A DNA stretch of 64,000 nucleotides, taken from positions 186,001 to 250,000 of the forward strand of contig NZ_JAPHOQ010000005.1 of the NCBI RefSeq assembly GCF_026191355.1, given 5' to 3'. Below are positions 35,213 through 44,504 of the stretch, piece by piece. Below the pieces are notes generated by a model. The model made no database searches and was not told where the DNA came from. It saw nothing but the letters and a program-made list of their open reading frames with translations. The translations under genes and the position numbers were made by a program. Positions within the stretch are counted from its first letter, which is position 1; the number at the start of each line of letters is the position of its first letter. Source of the DNA: Legionella sheltonii. GTDB lineage: Bacteria > Pseudomonadota > Gammaproteobacteria > Legionellales > Legionellaceae.

Positions 35213-37747
35213 ATGAGTATTGTTAGGGAAGCCTATACTCCTTATGTCCCAGTTCAATCACCGCTGTGGAGAGTATTGATACCACCCACAGCTTTATTCT
35301 TAATCTGTATTTTAATTGAGTATAAAACCAACTTTCTGGTGTTTCACACTCTGACTGAGTTAATTTCGGTGTTTATTGGATTAACTGCAATGACTGTAGC
35401 CGCCACAACGACACAATTCACCAGAAATCAGTTTGTCGTTTTTATTTCTTTAGCCTTAGGTTGGTGTACACTCCTCGATATCGCCCATATTCTCTCATAT
35501 CAGGGAATGGATTTATTGCCTCAAGGAGGAGGTAATTTAAGCACTCAACTTTGGGTTTCTGCTCGTCTTCTTCAGGCTTTATCTTTTCTTTTTGCGATTT
35601 ATTTTTTTAAACATTCCATGAAGATTTGGGTGGTTAATTTTATATTTTTTTTAATAGTTCTAGCTATTTTTGCAGCCATTTTTTCAGGTCATTTTCCAAT
35701 CACCTATATTGATAATTATGGGGTGACTTGGTTTAAGCTTTATTGCGAATGGGGGGTAGTTCTTATTTTGACTATGACACTCATATTACTTTGGTATGAG
35801 AAAGCCATGATATCAAAAGAGCTGCTTTTATATATGAGCCTGAGTTTGATCTCCATGATCCTTTCCGATTTAGCAGTTTCAGATTATAGAAATTTATTTG
35901 GCATACAGAACATAGTCGGCCATATTTTGAAAATATACTCTTTTTGGTTTATCTACATCGCTTTAGTCGTACAAACCTTACGTCGACCCTTTGCTATATT
36001 GGCACGTGCTGCAACAACTTACGATAATATTCCTGATCCTACGTTTATTGTTCAAGCTGAAGGCACCATCAGCCAAGCGAACACTGAGGCAGGAAAATAT
36101 ACCCAGATTAAACCTGAGGAATTAGTGGGCCTATCTTCCCATAACCTGTTTCATAATAAGTCTGAAGCGATCGAGCAATGTGCCGTATGTTTGCAACTGC
36201 CGATCACAAGAAATAAATTTATTGTGGAAATTAAGACCGGAACAAAGGGATGGGTGGAATGCAGCTTGTCACCTATAGAATCTGATTTATTTCCCAATTC
36301 TTGGGTACAAATCGTAAGAAATATCACTTTTCGTAAAGCGCTTGAAGAAGAGCGAAAAAAATTGACCTACGACCTGGGAGAACGGATTAAAGAACTTAAA
36401 TGCCTTTATACAATTTCAAATTTAATTGCGCTCAGCAGTTTAAATATTGAAGAACTATTTGCAAAAACGGTTAATGAGTTACCCTCTGCTTTTCAATACC
36501 CTGAACACATGGTAGCAAAAATAGAAAGTAATTGGGGTGTGTTTAGTTCAAATCCTGATGCAGAAAAATTACCTTATCAATTGGAAAAGGAATTTAGACT
36601 AAATGACGGATCTGCAATAAAGATAAATGTATATTATTGTGCTCCCCCTCATTCAGAGACCATTTTTTTACCCGAGGAAGTTTCTCTTTTAGACTCAGTA
36701 GCTACTCTATTAAAGACTACGCTTACCCGATTTTACTCGGAACAAATAGCAACCCAGGCAGAACAGCGATTTAAAGAAAGTGAAAAACGTTTCCAGGCAT
36801 TTATTGAACAAGCACATGTTGGTGTCTACATACGTAATAAAAAGCGATTTTTATATGTAAACCCACGTTTTTGTGAGCTAGTTGGTCGAAATGAAAAAGA
36901 TTTGTTATCAATTGGATTGCTGGATTTGATAGACGATGAAACAACAAGAAAATTAGTTCTTGAAAAATGGGAGCAATTAGAGCTGGGTGAATCGAGTATT
37001 ACTTATAACTTACCTTTAACAAGAAAAAGTGACGGTACCTCTTTAATTTTAAGAGTTGATACGACGGTCATATCCTGGAAGGGTACTTCCCAGTTCTTGA
37101 CCATAGCCGATGATGTGACCGAAATTCAGCACGCAAGAGAACAAATAGATCAATATGTCGCTCAATTAGAAGCAGCTATACAGGGAACTTTTCTTGCTGT
37201 TTCGTCGATGGTTGAACTTCGTGATCCCTACACAGCAGGCCATGAGCGTCGGGTGGGATTAATCGCCAAGGAAATTGGCAAAGAGCTTGGCTGGTCCGCG
37301 GAACGTTGTGCATCAATTGAACTCATGGGGTTAGTCCATGACATAGGGAAAATCTCAATACCTGCGGAAATTCTTTCCAAGCCAACTCGACTAACTGATG
37401 TTGAAATGGAGCTCATCAGGGCGCATCCACAAGCGGGCTATGATATTTTAAAAGATGTTCCACTTAAAGAGCCTGTAGCCGAAGTTATTTTGCAACATCA
37501 CGAGCGTCTTGATGGCAGTGGCTATCCTCGAGGACTGAAAGGAAAAGAGATCTTGCCCGAAGCCTTGGTGCTTGCCGTAGCTGATGTATTGGAAGCAATG
37601 TCATCTCATAGACCCTATAGACCCGCTTTAGGTTTGAATGCAGCTATTGCAGAAATTAAACGTGGAAGAGGGATTCAATATGATGCAGATGCAGTGGATG
37701 CCGCATTAAAACTTATCGAACAAAATAAATTGCCACTTGAGCCGTAA
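35213..37747 (+). CDS. MASE3-PAS-HD-GYP membrane c-di-GMP phosphodiesterase
   Basis: This 844-residue protein starts with six to eight transmembrane helices of MASE3 type (about 1-245). A PAS domain (270-360), a GAF-like segment (400-510), a second PAS (530-650) and a C-terminal HD-GYP domain follow. The HD-GYP domain is intact: 'LVHDIGKISIP' (about 709), 'HPQAGYDIL', 'ILQHHERLDGSGYPRGL' (GYP at about 770) and 'ADVLEAMSSHRPYRP'. Such enzymes degrade c-di-GMP in response to a membrane or ligand signal. GGGAG precedes ATG 35213. Together with the GGDEF-EAL protein at 19574 it shows two c-di-GMP enzymes in this window. Confidence 0.92.
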   Translation: MSIVREAYTPYVPVQSPLWRVLIPPTALFLICILIEYKTNFLVFHTLTELISVFIGLTAMTVAATTTQFTRNQFVVFISLALGWCTLLDIAHILSYQGMDLLPQGGGNLSTQLWVSARLLQALSFLFAIYFFKHSMKIWVVNFIFFLIVLAIFAAIFSGHFPITYIDNYGVTWFKLYCEWGVVLILTMTLILLWYEKAMISKELLLYMSLSLISMILSDLAVSDYRNLFGIQNIVGHILKIYSFWFIYIALVVQTLRRPFAILARAATTYDNIPDPTFIVQAEGTISQANTEAGKYTQIKPEELVGLSSHNLFHNKSEAIEQCAVCLQLPITRNKFIVEIKTGTKGWVECSLSPIESDLFPNSWVQIVRNITFRKALEEERKKLTYDLGERIKELKCLYTISNLIALSSLNIEELFAKTVNELPSAFQYPEHMVAKIESNWGVFSSNPDAEKLPYQLEKEFRLNDGSAIKINVYYCAPPHSETIFLPEEVSLLDSVATLLKTTLTRFYSEQIATQAEQRFKESEKRFQAFIEQAHVGVYIRNKKRFLYVNPRFCELVGRNEKDLLSIGLLDLIDDETTRKLVLEKWEQLELGESSITYNLPLTRKSDGTSLILRVDTTVISWKGTSQFLTIADDVTEIQHAREQIDQYVAQLEAAIQGTFLAVSSMVELRDPYTAGHERRVGLIAKEIGKELGWSAERCASIELMGLVHDIGKISIPAEILSKPTRLTDVEMELIRAHPQAGYDILKDVPLKEPVAEVILQHHERLDGSGYPRGLKGKEILPEALVLAVADVLEAMSSHRPYRPALGLNAAIAEIKRGRGIQYDADAVDAALKLIEQNKLPLEP

Positions 37748-37982
37748 AAAGAAAGTTGTATTGATTTTTTCTCACAAAGACTTTATTAAAAAAATCATAG
37801 GTCATTCCCGTCTTTGCGGAAATGGCCTGGATGTAGTTTGCTAATTATCATATCCTTCCAAACTATTTATTCAATCAAAGCGCTGACCGATGGGGAATCA
37901 GAGGGATTCCTTACTCTCTTTATTAGACAATCTCTTAAGAATATCAGTATATTAGATTATATTTTCAATCCAAAGGTGTTCT

Positions 37983-39185
37983 ATGTTTCGAAAAACCGCT
38001 CCTTGCTTTTTTGCAGTTGTCATTGATGCTTTAGGTTTTGGACTCGTTTATCCAGTAATGACCGCCATATTTACAGCGGAACAAAGTCCAGTATTAAGTG
38101 CCAATGCGAGTATGGCAGTAAAACATTTTTATTTAGGATTAAGTTATATGCTTTATCCCTTATGCATGTTTTTTGGAACTTCCTTTATGGGGGATTTATC
38201 CGATGTGTGGGGACGGAAAAAAGTATTATTGTTGTGCATGTTGGGAATAACCATTAGTTTTCTACTTATGGGGGCTGGAGTTGCTTTTTCTTGTTTGAGT
38301 TTATTACTTATTGGCCGAGCTCTTTCTGGTTTAATGGCGGGTAGCCAACCGATAGCGCAAGCTTCTATTGCTGATTTGAGTACACCTGAAACTAAGGCCT
38401 TAAACATGAGTCTCATTTCCATGAGTTTTAGTTTTGGCTCTGTTCTAGGGCCCTTACTTGGCGGAGTGATGTCGGATCAACAATTACTGCCTTGGTTTAC
38501 TTTTACGACCCCTTTTTTGATGGCATCATTCCTTGCCTTTATCGCTTGGGCTTGGATCGAACTTGGCTATCAAGACACTGTTTTAGCTTTATCTCATAAA
38601 AAAATATCCTTTTTTCGTCCAGTACAAATTTTCATAGAAGCATTTGAACATCAATCCGTTCGCATTCTGGCATTAGTTTTTTTATTGATGCAAATGGGAT
38701 TTAGCCTTTATTTTCAATTCATCATTGTACATATGAAGACAGCTTACCATTACACCAATTGGCAATTAGGTGCAGTTCAAGGCATGATCGGTTTAGGTTT
38801 TGCTATAGGCATCCTTATTGGCATGCCCCTTTGTGTTAAACGATATAAGGTCCAGCACATCGCTTTATTTACCCTTGTACTCACGGGCTTAGGTCAATTA
38901 CTGGTGTATGTGATGCCCATTTCATTGTGGCAATGGCCCTTAGCGGTGGTTATCGCAACTTTTGATATTATGGCCTTTGCTTGTTTACTAACGCTATTCT
39001 CCAATGCGGTTGATGCCCAATCGCAGGGGTGGGTGATGGGCATATCAGGCGCTGTGATGGCTTTTGCGTGGATGGTTACCGGATTTGGCTCCAATTTATT
39101 ATCCCTAATCTCCAGTGCTGGTTTGATTGTCATCGGAGGCGTGTTGCTGCTTGTTTCGGCACTCCTCTTACTAAAAAATAATTGA
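37983..39185 (+). CDS. MFS transporter, TetA/DHA1-like
   Basis: This 400-residue inner-membrane protein has about 12 hydrophobic helices and the MFS motif A region in 'FMGDLSDVWGRKKVLLLCML' between helices 2 and 3, plus 'LGPLLGGVM' as in drug:H+ antiporters. It begins 'FFAVVIDALGFGLVYPVM', like TetA-type efflux pumps. AAAGG precedes ATG 37983. The substrate cannot be inferred. It converges with the P-type ATPase gene. Confidence 0.87.
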   Translation: MFRKTAPCFFAVVIDALGFGLVYPVMTAIFTAEQSPVLSANASMAVKHFYLGLSYMLYPLCMFFGTSFMGDLSDVWGRKKVLLLCMLGITISFLLMGAGVAFSCLSLLLIGRALSGLMAGSQPIAQASIADLSTPETKALNMSLISMSFSFGSVLGPLLGGVMSDQQLLPWFTFTTPFLMASFLAFIAWAWIELGYQDTVLALSHKKISFFRPVQIFIEAFEHQSVRILALVFLLMQMGFSLYFQFIIVHMKTAYHYTNWQLGAVQGMIGLGFAIGILIGMPLCVKRYKVQHIALFTLVLTGLGQLLVYVMPISLWQWPLAVVIATFDIMAFACLLTLFSNAVDAQSQGWVMGISGAVMAFAWMVTGFGSNLLSLISSAGLIVIGGVLLLVSALLLLKNN

Positions 39186-39235
39186 GAAAAGCCCTATTTG
39201 ATACTCAAATCTGACTTTTCTTCAAGATTTTTATC

Positions 39236-42200
39236 CTATTGCAGTTTAGGAGTAGCAGATATTTTCTCCGATTGCTTTGCAGGTTTACGTGAAAAAAAAG
39301 AACCCACATAACTGAGGATGGAGCGATTGGTATTCGTCTCCTTTTCCTCTTCAACTTCAATGATTTCAGGTGCTGGGTACAAACTCTCTTGAACCATTTG
39401 AAAGCCTGAAAAAACACTTTTTAGAACGAAAGGGAGCAGGGTTAACATCATCAGCATGCTGCCTAAGTTGGTTGATTCATTAAACAGCGCATAGTTCGCC
39501 AAAGATTGAAAAACTGCAATGAGTAGCGCAATGCCCATAGTATTTGAAATCAGTCTTGACGCATTGATATTGCGGTTATCCATGGGTAAATCAGCGCTTT
39601 GATTAATTTCATAAAATGCAATCCATAACCATAATAGGTCAAATGCAACGCTATACCAATGTTGCTGATTCATTTCCGTGACATTTGCGCCGACCGCTTT
39701 CGCTAGATCAAAGGTCATTTTTCCGCTTTTAAGTGCTAAAGCCATCGTCGGCTTTTCTTGTGAATTTGCTAAAGGAGCAAATTGCTGTACAAACAGGCTC
39801 TTCGGAAGATTAATGTCAAAAAGCTCATAAAAGGTTTTATCAGAACCAAATAATCTTCTGAGTTGTTCTTCACTGATATTTGCTAAAGCACCTACACCAG
39901 GGGCAAATGTACCATCATCGGAATGATGGGCGATAACCACATTGGAGTTTTTCATCATCATGACATCATTGGTCCCATCACCATTTGCGACGATAAAATA
40001 ATGATGATCTTTGAGATAACGGGCAAGAATACCTTTTCCTTCGGTACTCATTTCTGCAAAAATAATGACTGGACGTTTTGTTTTCTCTCGATCCAACAGT
40101 TTTTGAAACTCTGCCAATAAGGTTTCATTGACGCCGGCAAATATGACTGTGGCATCGGGTGGACAATTTTTTTCACTTAAACCGTCAAAAGCTTGGTCTT
40201 CAGCCTGATTGGCGCGAATGGTAATGATGTTTTTCGCATTTTCCGGACATAATACTTTGGCAATATTTACCGCTGCTTTAGTTGTATCACCTGTTGCTAC
40301 AAATACCGGAACGGATATTTCTCGGCATTGAGCAATAAATTGTTCAGCCCCTTTTTTAACTGGGTTATCAATAATAAAAGTGCCGTAATAGCTTAATTTT
40401 TTGAGTAATGATGGATTTTTTAAAATAAACTCTTCAATCGCTTTTTTATCATCTTTATCAAATAATTTTTTTAAGGTTGTAAATTCAAATTCATTAATTG
40501 GCGTGTGGGCGATACACCAATCGCGGGATAAAACTGCAGTACGACTTTGCATCGATGTATAAGCCCGTAACAAAGGAGTTTCTTGAAACGCATCCGCTTT
40601 AGGCACCCCACAAAAGACAAGAGATGATTCTTCACCATCCTGCACGAGAGTGAAACGGCCGCCAAAGGTACGATATAAACCCAGATGAAACGTCTCAACT
40701 TCTTTTTTAGAAGCAATCACTTTTTTAAAGTGGTTGTTTCCGAGGGTGGTCACTTCCAAACACTGAGAACTATCTAATAAAGATTTGAATAACCCCAAAA
40801 TGGCATGTTCCTCAGGTTCTAATTCCTTTATATTGTTAGTAAAGGCATAACAAAATACCTCAAAGGAGTTACGCCATTGTGATTCTTCGGGTAGCAGTAG
40901 ATTTCCTTTGTTTTCTTTGAGTAGGTGCTGTACTTCAGATTGCATATCGGTAGTCCACAAGCCTAATACATTCATTTGAGTTGTTGTCAGAGTGCCGGTT
41001 TTATCTGAAATAATCGCAACCCCATAGGGAAATTTATCACGATAATATCCACCCAAAGCATTACATAAATCCACCAGACGAAGCGCATCAATCGTTTCAA
41101 AAGGTTGATCCCCCAAATTGCTATTTAGGCTTTTCATTAAGCGGCTATTCACAGTTTCCCGTAAAAAAGCCTCAGAAAAGGGGATCATTGTTTGAAAGAG
41201 GGTGAACATAAGTCTTAGCGTTTCTGCAGGCATTAGGGTAATGTCCCGCTGCAGAAAAGCAGCCATAATGATGGAGCCTAAAATAGAATATAAAACACTT
41301 CTTTGCTTGCGTTCGGCGATAATCTCATTAATAACTGCTTTCTTCTCATAGTTACTACTTAATACAAGTTCCTTCTCAGGCTTAATTTGAATAAAAATAT
41401 TGTCATTCCCATACAGGTTTAATTTATCGCCTACAAGTACTCCTGCTTGTTTGCCATCCCGAACTGCATATAAGTCCACTTTTTTGTAGTCTGAGGTCAA
41501 ATTCGCTTTGGTGTGATGTTCTATCCAAACATCCTCTCCATTTTGCGCTTTAAGATTCACGCTAAATTTTTTTCGCTCCAGCGTTGGCGTCCATTGCCCT
41601 TCTACGTTACGTTGTAGCGCGACAAGCTCTCCAGATATGGGCACACAATCCAAAGTGATGCTTTCATCACAAAGAACGAGATCTCCAGTACGAAGCCTGT
41701 ATCTGGGGACACTAACGAGCATGGGTCCATTTGCGGTAAATTTTAAAACCCGATGTACCTTATGATTGTATTCGTAATCATGGTCCAGTTTTTCTTGTTG
41801 CACCCGCATTTTTTTTATCGTCGATGGGGCTAAATCAGCGAGTAATGCCGGTAAGTTACGAAATTTTTGTACGATTCGGTCCGCATAACGAATATTGTGA
41901 GAAATAAGTCCCAATTGAAAGGCACGGGAACTGACCATTAATTCACTGGCGATAAAATGATTGATTTGGAACCAGATATTGGATACTGGCGTTAGCCCGC
42001 TGGAAATCACTGCGGTATCTGAGCGTTGTGCGCCTCGACTGTATTGGAAGCGGACGAGTAATTCTTGTGCTTTTTGGGTGAGATAAGAAATGCCGCTGGG
42101 AACAACCAATGTACTCGCTCCCAATCCGGCAATTAATGAATATTCATCAGCTACAGGGAGTAAAAAGGTAGTGCCCTTAAAAACCGAACTGTACATGTAT

Positions 42201-42655
42201 GTTATTGCCATAACCTCACTGGCTACCGCAGCAGATAGTGCCACTCCGGACTCTAGTTTATTGTCTGTAATCCGATTTAAGGCACAATATCCTAATAGGG
42301 TTGCACTAAAAAGAAATTTGATAACAAAATCATATTCGGAACTCCCCATTAGGTATTCGCTTAGAAGCGGTGTTAGATAATGACCAAGAAGTAATCCGGC
42401 ACCAGAAGAAATGGTAGGCCAGATGTATTTGTTAAACGTACTCCAATCCACAGACTCTAAAGAAAAGGTCCATGCCAGAGTGTGGTACAGCTCTTTGACG
42501 CGCAAGGAAAAAAAATTATTTATTTCTGCTGCGGTACTTTTAAGATAGTAGGTGCGATCGGGTTCGGCGCGTTGTACCAATTGCACCGGCAAGGCCCGGC
42601 TGTCTTTAGGATTTTTGCGTTGCGATTTTGAGAAAGTAGGTATTTTTGTCTTCAT
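39236..42655 (-). CDS. Divergent P-type ATPase
   Basis: This protein of about 1139 residues has the phosphorylation site 'IISDKTGTLTTTQ' (about residue 552), 'FVATGDTTKAA', and the hinge 'GDGTNDVMMMKNSNVVIAH' (about 893), so it is a P-type ATPase. The actuator loop reads 'ISGELVAL' in place of TGES. The helix before DKTGT has 'MIPFSEAFLRE' in place of the PEGLP or CPC motifs that define heavy-metal and cation pumps. Four or more hydrophobic helices flank these domains. The substrate class is therefore unclear. ATG 42655 (AGGA 7 bp upstream) is preferred over 42706. It converges with the MFS gene. Confidence 0.85.
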   Translation of the reverse strand: MKTKIPTFSKSQRKNPKDSRALPVQLVQRAEPDRTYYLKSTAAEINNFFSLRVKELYHTLAWTFSLESVDWSTFNKYIWPTISSGAGLLLGHYLTPLLSEYLMGSSEYDFVIKFLFSATLLGYCALNRITDNKLESGVALSAAVASEVMAITYMYSSVFKGTTFLLPVADEYSLIAGLGASTLVVPSGISYLTQKAQELLVRFQYSRGAQRSDTAVISSGLTPVSNIWFQINHFIASELMVSSRAFQLGLISHNIRYADRIVQKFRNLPALLADLAPSTIKKMRVQQEKLDHDYEYNHKVHRVLKFTANGPMLVSVPRYRLRTGDLVLCDESITLDCVPISGELVALQRNVEGQWTPTLERKKFSVNLKAQNGEDVWIEHHTKANLTSDYKKVDLYAVRDGKQAGVLVGDKLNLYGNDNIFIQIKPEKELVLSSNYEKKAVINEIIAERKQRSVLYSILGSIIMAAFLQRDITLMPAETLRLMFTLFQTMIPFSEAFLRETVNSRLMKSLNSNLGDQPFETIDALRLVDLCNALGGYYRDKFPYGVAIISDKTGTLTTTQMNVLGLWTTDMQSEVQHLLKENKGNLLLPEESQWRNSFEVFCYAFTNNIKELEPEEHAILGLFKSLLDSSQCLEVTTLGNNHFKKVIASKKEVETFHLGLYRTFGGRFTLVQDGEESSLVFCGVPKADAFQETPLLRAYTSMQSRTAVLSRDWCIAHTPINEFEFTTLKKLFDKDDKKAIEEFILKNPSLLKKLSYYGTFIIDNPVKKGAEQFIAQCREISVPVFVATGDTTKAAVNIAKVLCPENAKNIITIRANQAEDQAFDGLSEKNCPPDATVIFAGVNETLLAEFQKLLDREKTKRPVIIFAEMSTEGKGILARYLKDHHYFIVANGDGTNDVMMMKNSNVVIAHHSDDGTFAPGVGALANISEEQLRRLFGSDKTFYELFDINLPKSLFVQQFAPLANSQEKPTMALALKSGKMTFDLAKAVGANVTEMNQQHWYSVAFDLLWLWIAFYEINQSADLPMDNRNINASRLISNTMGIALLIAVFQSLANYALFNESTNLGSMLMMLTLLPFVLKSVFSGFQMVQESLYPAPEIIEVEEEKETNTNRSILSYVGSFFSRKPAKQSEKISATPKLQ

Positions 42656-42800
42656 GTCTAAATCCTTTTTGCATTCCAATAATCTAATTGGATATTTAGG
42701 GTCCATGTTGATAATTAACTTATCTACACTAAAGGTTCAAGAGGATTTGCTAAAAAATAATTTAAAAACAGCCTTTGAGGTTGTTCTTTGAGAGGTAAAA

Positions 42801-42827
42801 GCAAACACAGGCCAAACCTATGTTTGC
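42801..42827 (-). terminator. Intrinsic terminator after the first HAD-SH2 gene
   Basis: On the minus strand GCAAACATAGG, a 5-base loop and CCTGTGTTTGC (one G-U pair) are followed by TTTT. It starts 13 bp past the stop codon. It closely resembles the terminator at 44461. Confidence 0.82.
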
Positions 42828-42840
42828 TACTTAATATTAT

Positions 42841-44445
42841 TTAAAGTTTCATATCATGAGGAAGAATATGAGCTCCAGCAGGAAGTGGCGCTTTGTGAGC
42901 AAAGAATCCTTTTTGTGAGGCCACAACTCCTGTTGTTTGATCCTTAGAACCCGCTTTATTGTGATCACGAGTAAAGGTAATGCTCTCAATATTCTTGGTT
43001 CGATTCACAAGTATTTCCGCAACAAGAGTTTGCTCGATCAAAATGTCCAATAAGTTTTTGGAACCGTTTTTGAGCTTACATGCGCCTTTGTTATCCAGAA
43101 CAAAAAGATCTCCTTGAGCATTCAGGCCATAACGTTTAGAAAAAATTCCCTTAGAGGTATTAAAGTCAGTAGCAAAAGTGATCATCCCTTCCCTTGAGAA
43201 GCTGCTTTTGCGTATTACAAAGGGGAGTTGGGGATTATCTGTCAGAACGGTTTTACCTCGTTGTGCATCGGCAACAAAATAGGGACTTTCTGTAAGCTCC
43301 TGATAAAGAATTTCACCTTTTGATATTTTTGATTGAACATTATGAGTGCCAGGTTTCCATTTGTCATCATAGTTTATTATGAACTTTGCTTGTTCAGTAA
43401 GCAAAAACAGTGTGGTTGTTATTCCTCGCGGATGCAGGTCTACTTCGAATCGCTCATCCTCATTAACCAGAAAGATTTTTTTGCTATTAAAATCAAAGTC
43501 AAAGGGAAATGAAACGATACCTTTAGCCGTTTTAAAGGAAATAGAGAACAGTGCATGTTCATCACCATGTTGCCTACTGGGATGCACCACATAGGAAGCC
43601 TTAGGATCTTTAGCGAAGTACTCCTTCACCTCATCAATACTTTTGATAAAGCGGCCATATTGAAACACGTCACTCATAATGTAGAATATTTTCTCTTTGG
43701 GGCTCATTACACGTTCCATCAGTGTCTCTGCAACTTTATCCAGATCATTGATATTTTGATGCATCACACGTACCCAGAATGCATAGTCTGATATCGGTTT
43801 TCCTTCACCATGAAGAGACTCTATTAATTGCTCTTTTCCTCCTGCGTAACGATGTAAGCGTAGGGTTACATTTTGAGGAATCAGGTAGGGATATTTGCTA
43901 AAATAGTGATTCAGCACTGTCAATATATCCATTCGATCATCAAAAAAATCAAAAACTATTTCTTCTCCTGGATGATCCGCCGCTGCTTTTTGTATTTGTG
44001 CAAAAAGCAGCGGCCTCTTATATTCATCAGTTTGCTTGCAATAAGCATGATGATGAGTATTCTCATGGAACATACCCCATGTGTTCTTGGTGATTTCGCT
44101 CATGATTAAATTGAACGAAGTGCCGTTTTCCAAATATTCCTCTATATCGGCCAGTAGTAAGGGGTCATGTACCATGCCCAGAGCATTGCAAATAGTGAGT
44201 ATGGCGGGGCAACATGATCCGTTCCCATTTACTTCGTCAATACTAAGGTCCTGTCTGGTCGAGCCAATGAATGCATAGGTTGTTGAAAATTTTGTATTTT
44301 CTCTTTTCAGTTGGAATAGAAGACCTTGATTTGCAAGAATAAGGGCATTAGCCTGCCGGCCTTTATATTGATTACCCCATAATTCCATGAACGTCTTATT
44401 GAATAAACATCCATCAAAATCTAGAGATATGTAGCGTATAGTCAT
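42841..44445 (-). CDS. HAD-like / tandem SH2-like protein, paralogue 1, probable effector
   Basis: From ATG 44445 (AAGG 8 bp upstream) the protein has 534 residues. The N-terminus has a HAD-type motif 'SLDFDGCLFN' (Asp9, Asp11) and 'VFDFFDDRMDIL' (about 164-174), suggesting a phosphatase-like fold. Two SH2-like units follow. The first has 'ASYVVHPSR' (about 283-291), with His288 where SH2 domains have the pTyr-binding Arg. The second has 'PFVIRKSSFSREGMITFATD' (about 408-427), with Arg412 at that place. It is a paralogue of the next gene (44505) over the whole length. SH2 domains occur in some Legionella effectors that bind host phosphotyrosine; secretion here is inferred. Confidence 0.78.
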   Translation of the reverse strand: MTIRYISLDFDGCLFNKTFMELWGNQYKGRQANALILANQGLLFQLKRENTKFSTTYAFIGSTRQDLSIDEVNGNGSCCPAILTICNALGMVHDPLLLADIEEYLENGTSFNLIMSEITKNTWGMFHENTHHHAYCKQTDEYKRPLLFAQIQKAAADHPGEEIVFDFFDDRMDILTVLNHYFSKYPYLIPQNVTLRLHRYAGGKEQLIESLHGEGKPISDYAFWVRVMHQNINDLDKVAETLMERVMSPKEKIFYIMSDVFQYGRFIKSIDEVKEYFAKDPKASYVVHPSRQHGDEHALFSISFKTAKGIVSFPFDFDFNSKKIFLVNEDERFEVDLHPRGITTTLFLLTEQAKFIINYDDKWKPGTHNVQSKISKGEILYQELTESPYFVADAQRGKTVLTDNPQLPFVIRKSSFSREGMITFATDFNTSKGIFSKRYGLNAQGDLFVLDNKGACKLKNGSKNLLDILIEQTLVAEILVNRTKNIESITFTRDHNKAGSKDQTTGVVASQKGFFAHKAPLPAGAHILPHDMKL

Positions 44446-44460
44446 TTTGATAACCTTATG

Positions 44461-44495
44461 GAAAAAAGCAAGCATAAGTCCGGCCTATGCTTGCT
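44461..44495 (-). terminator. Intrinsic terminator after the second HAD-SH2 gene
   Basis: On the minus strand AGCAAGCATA, a short GC-rich loop and TATGCTTGCT are followed by TTTTTT. It starts 10 bp past the stop at 44505 and ends only about 16 bp before the start codon of the next paralogue, so it must influence that gene's expression. Confidence 0.85.
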
Positions 44496-44504
44496 ACAGT
44501 CTAT

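Noticed and set aside
37814..38026. 70-codon ORF before the MFS gene
   Set aside because: It overlaps the MFS start in another frame, has no ribosome binding site, and the MFS start with AAAGG is well supported.
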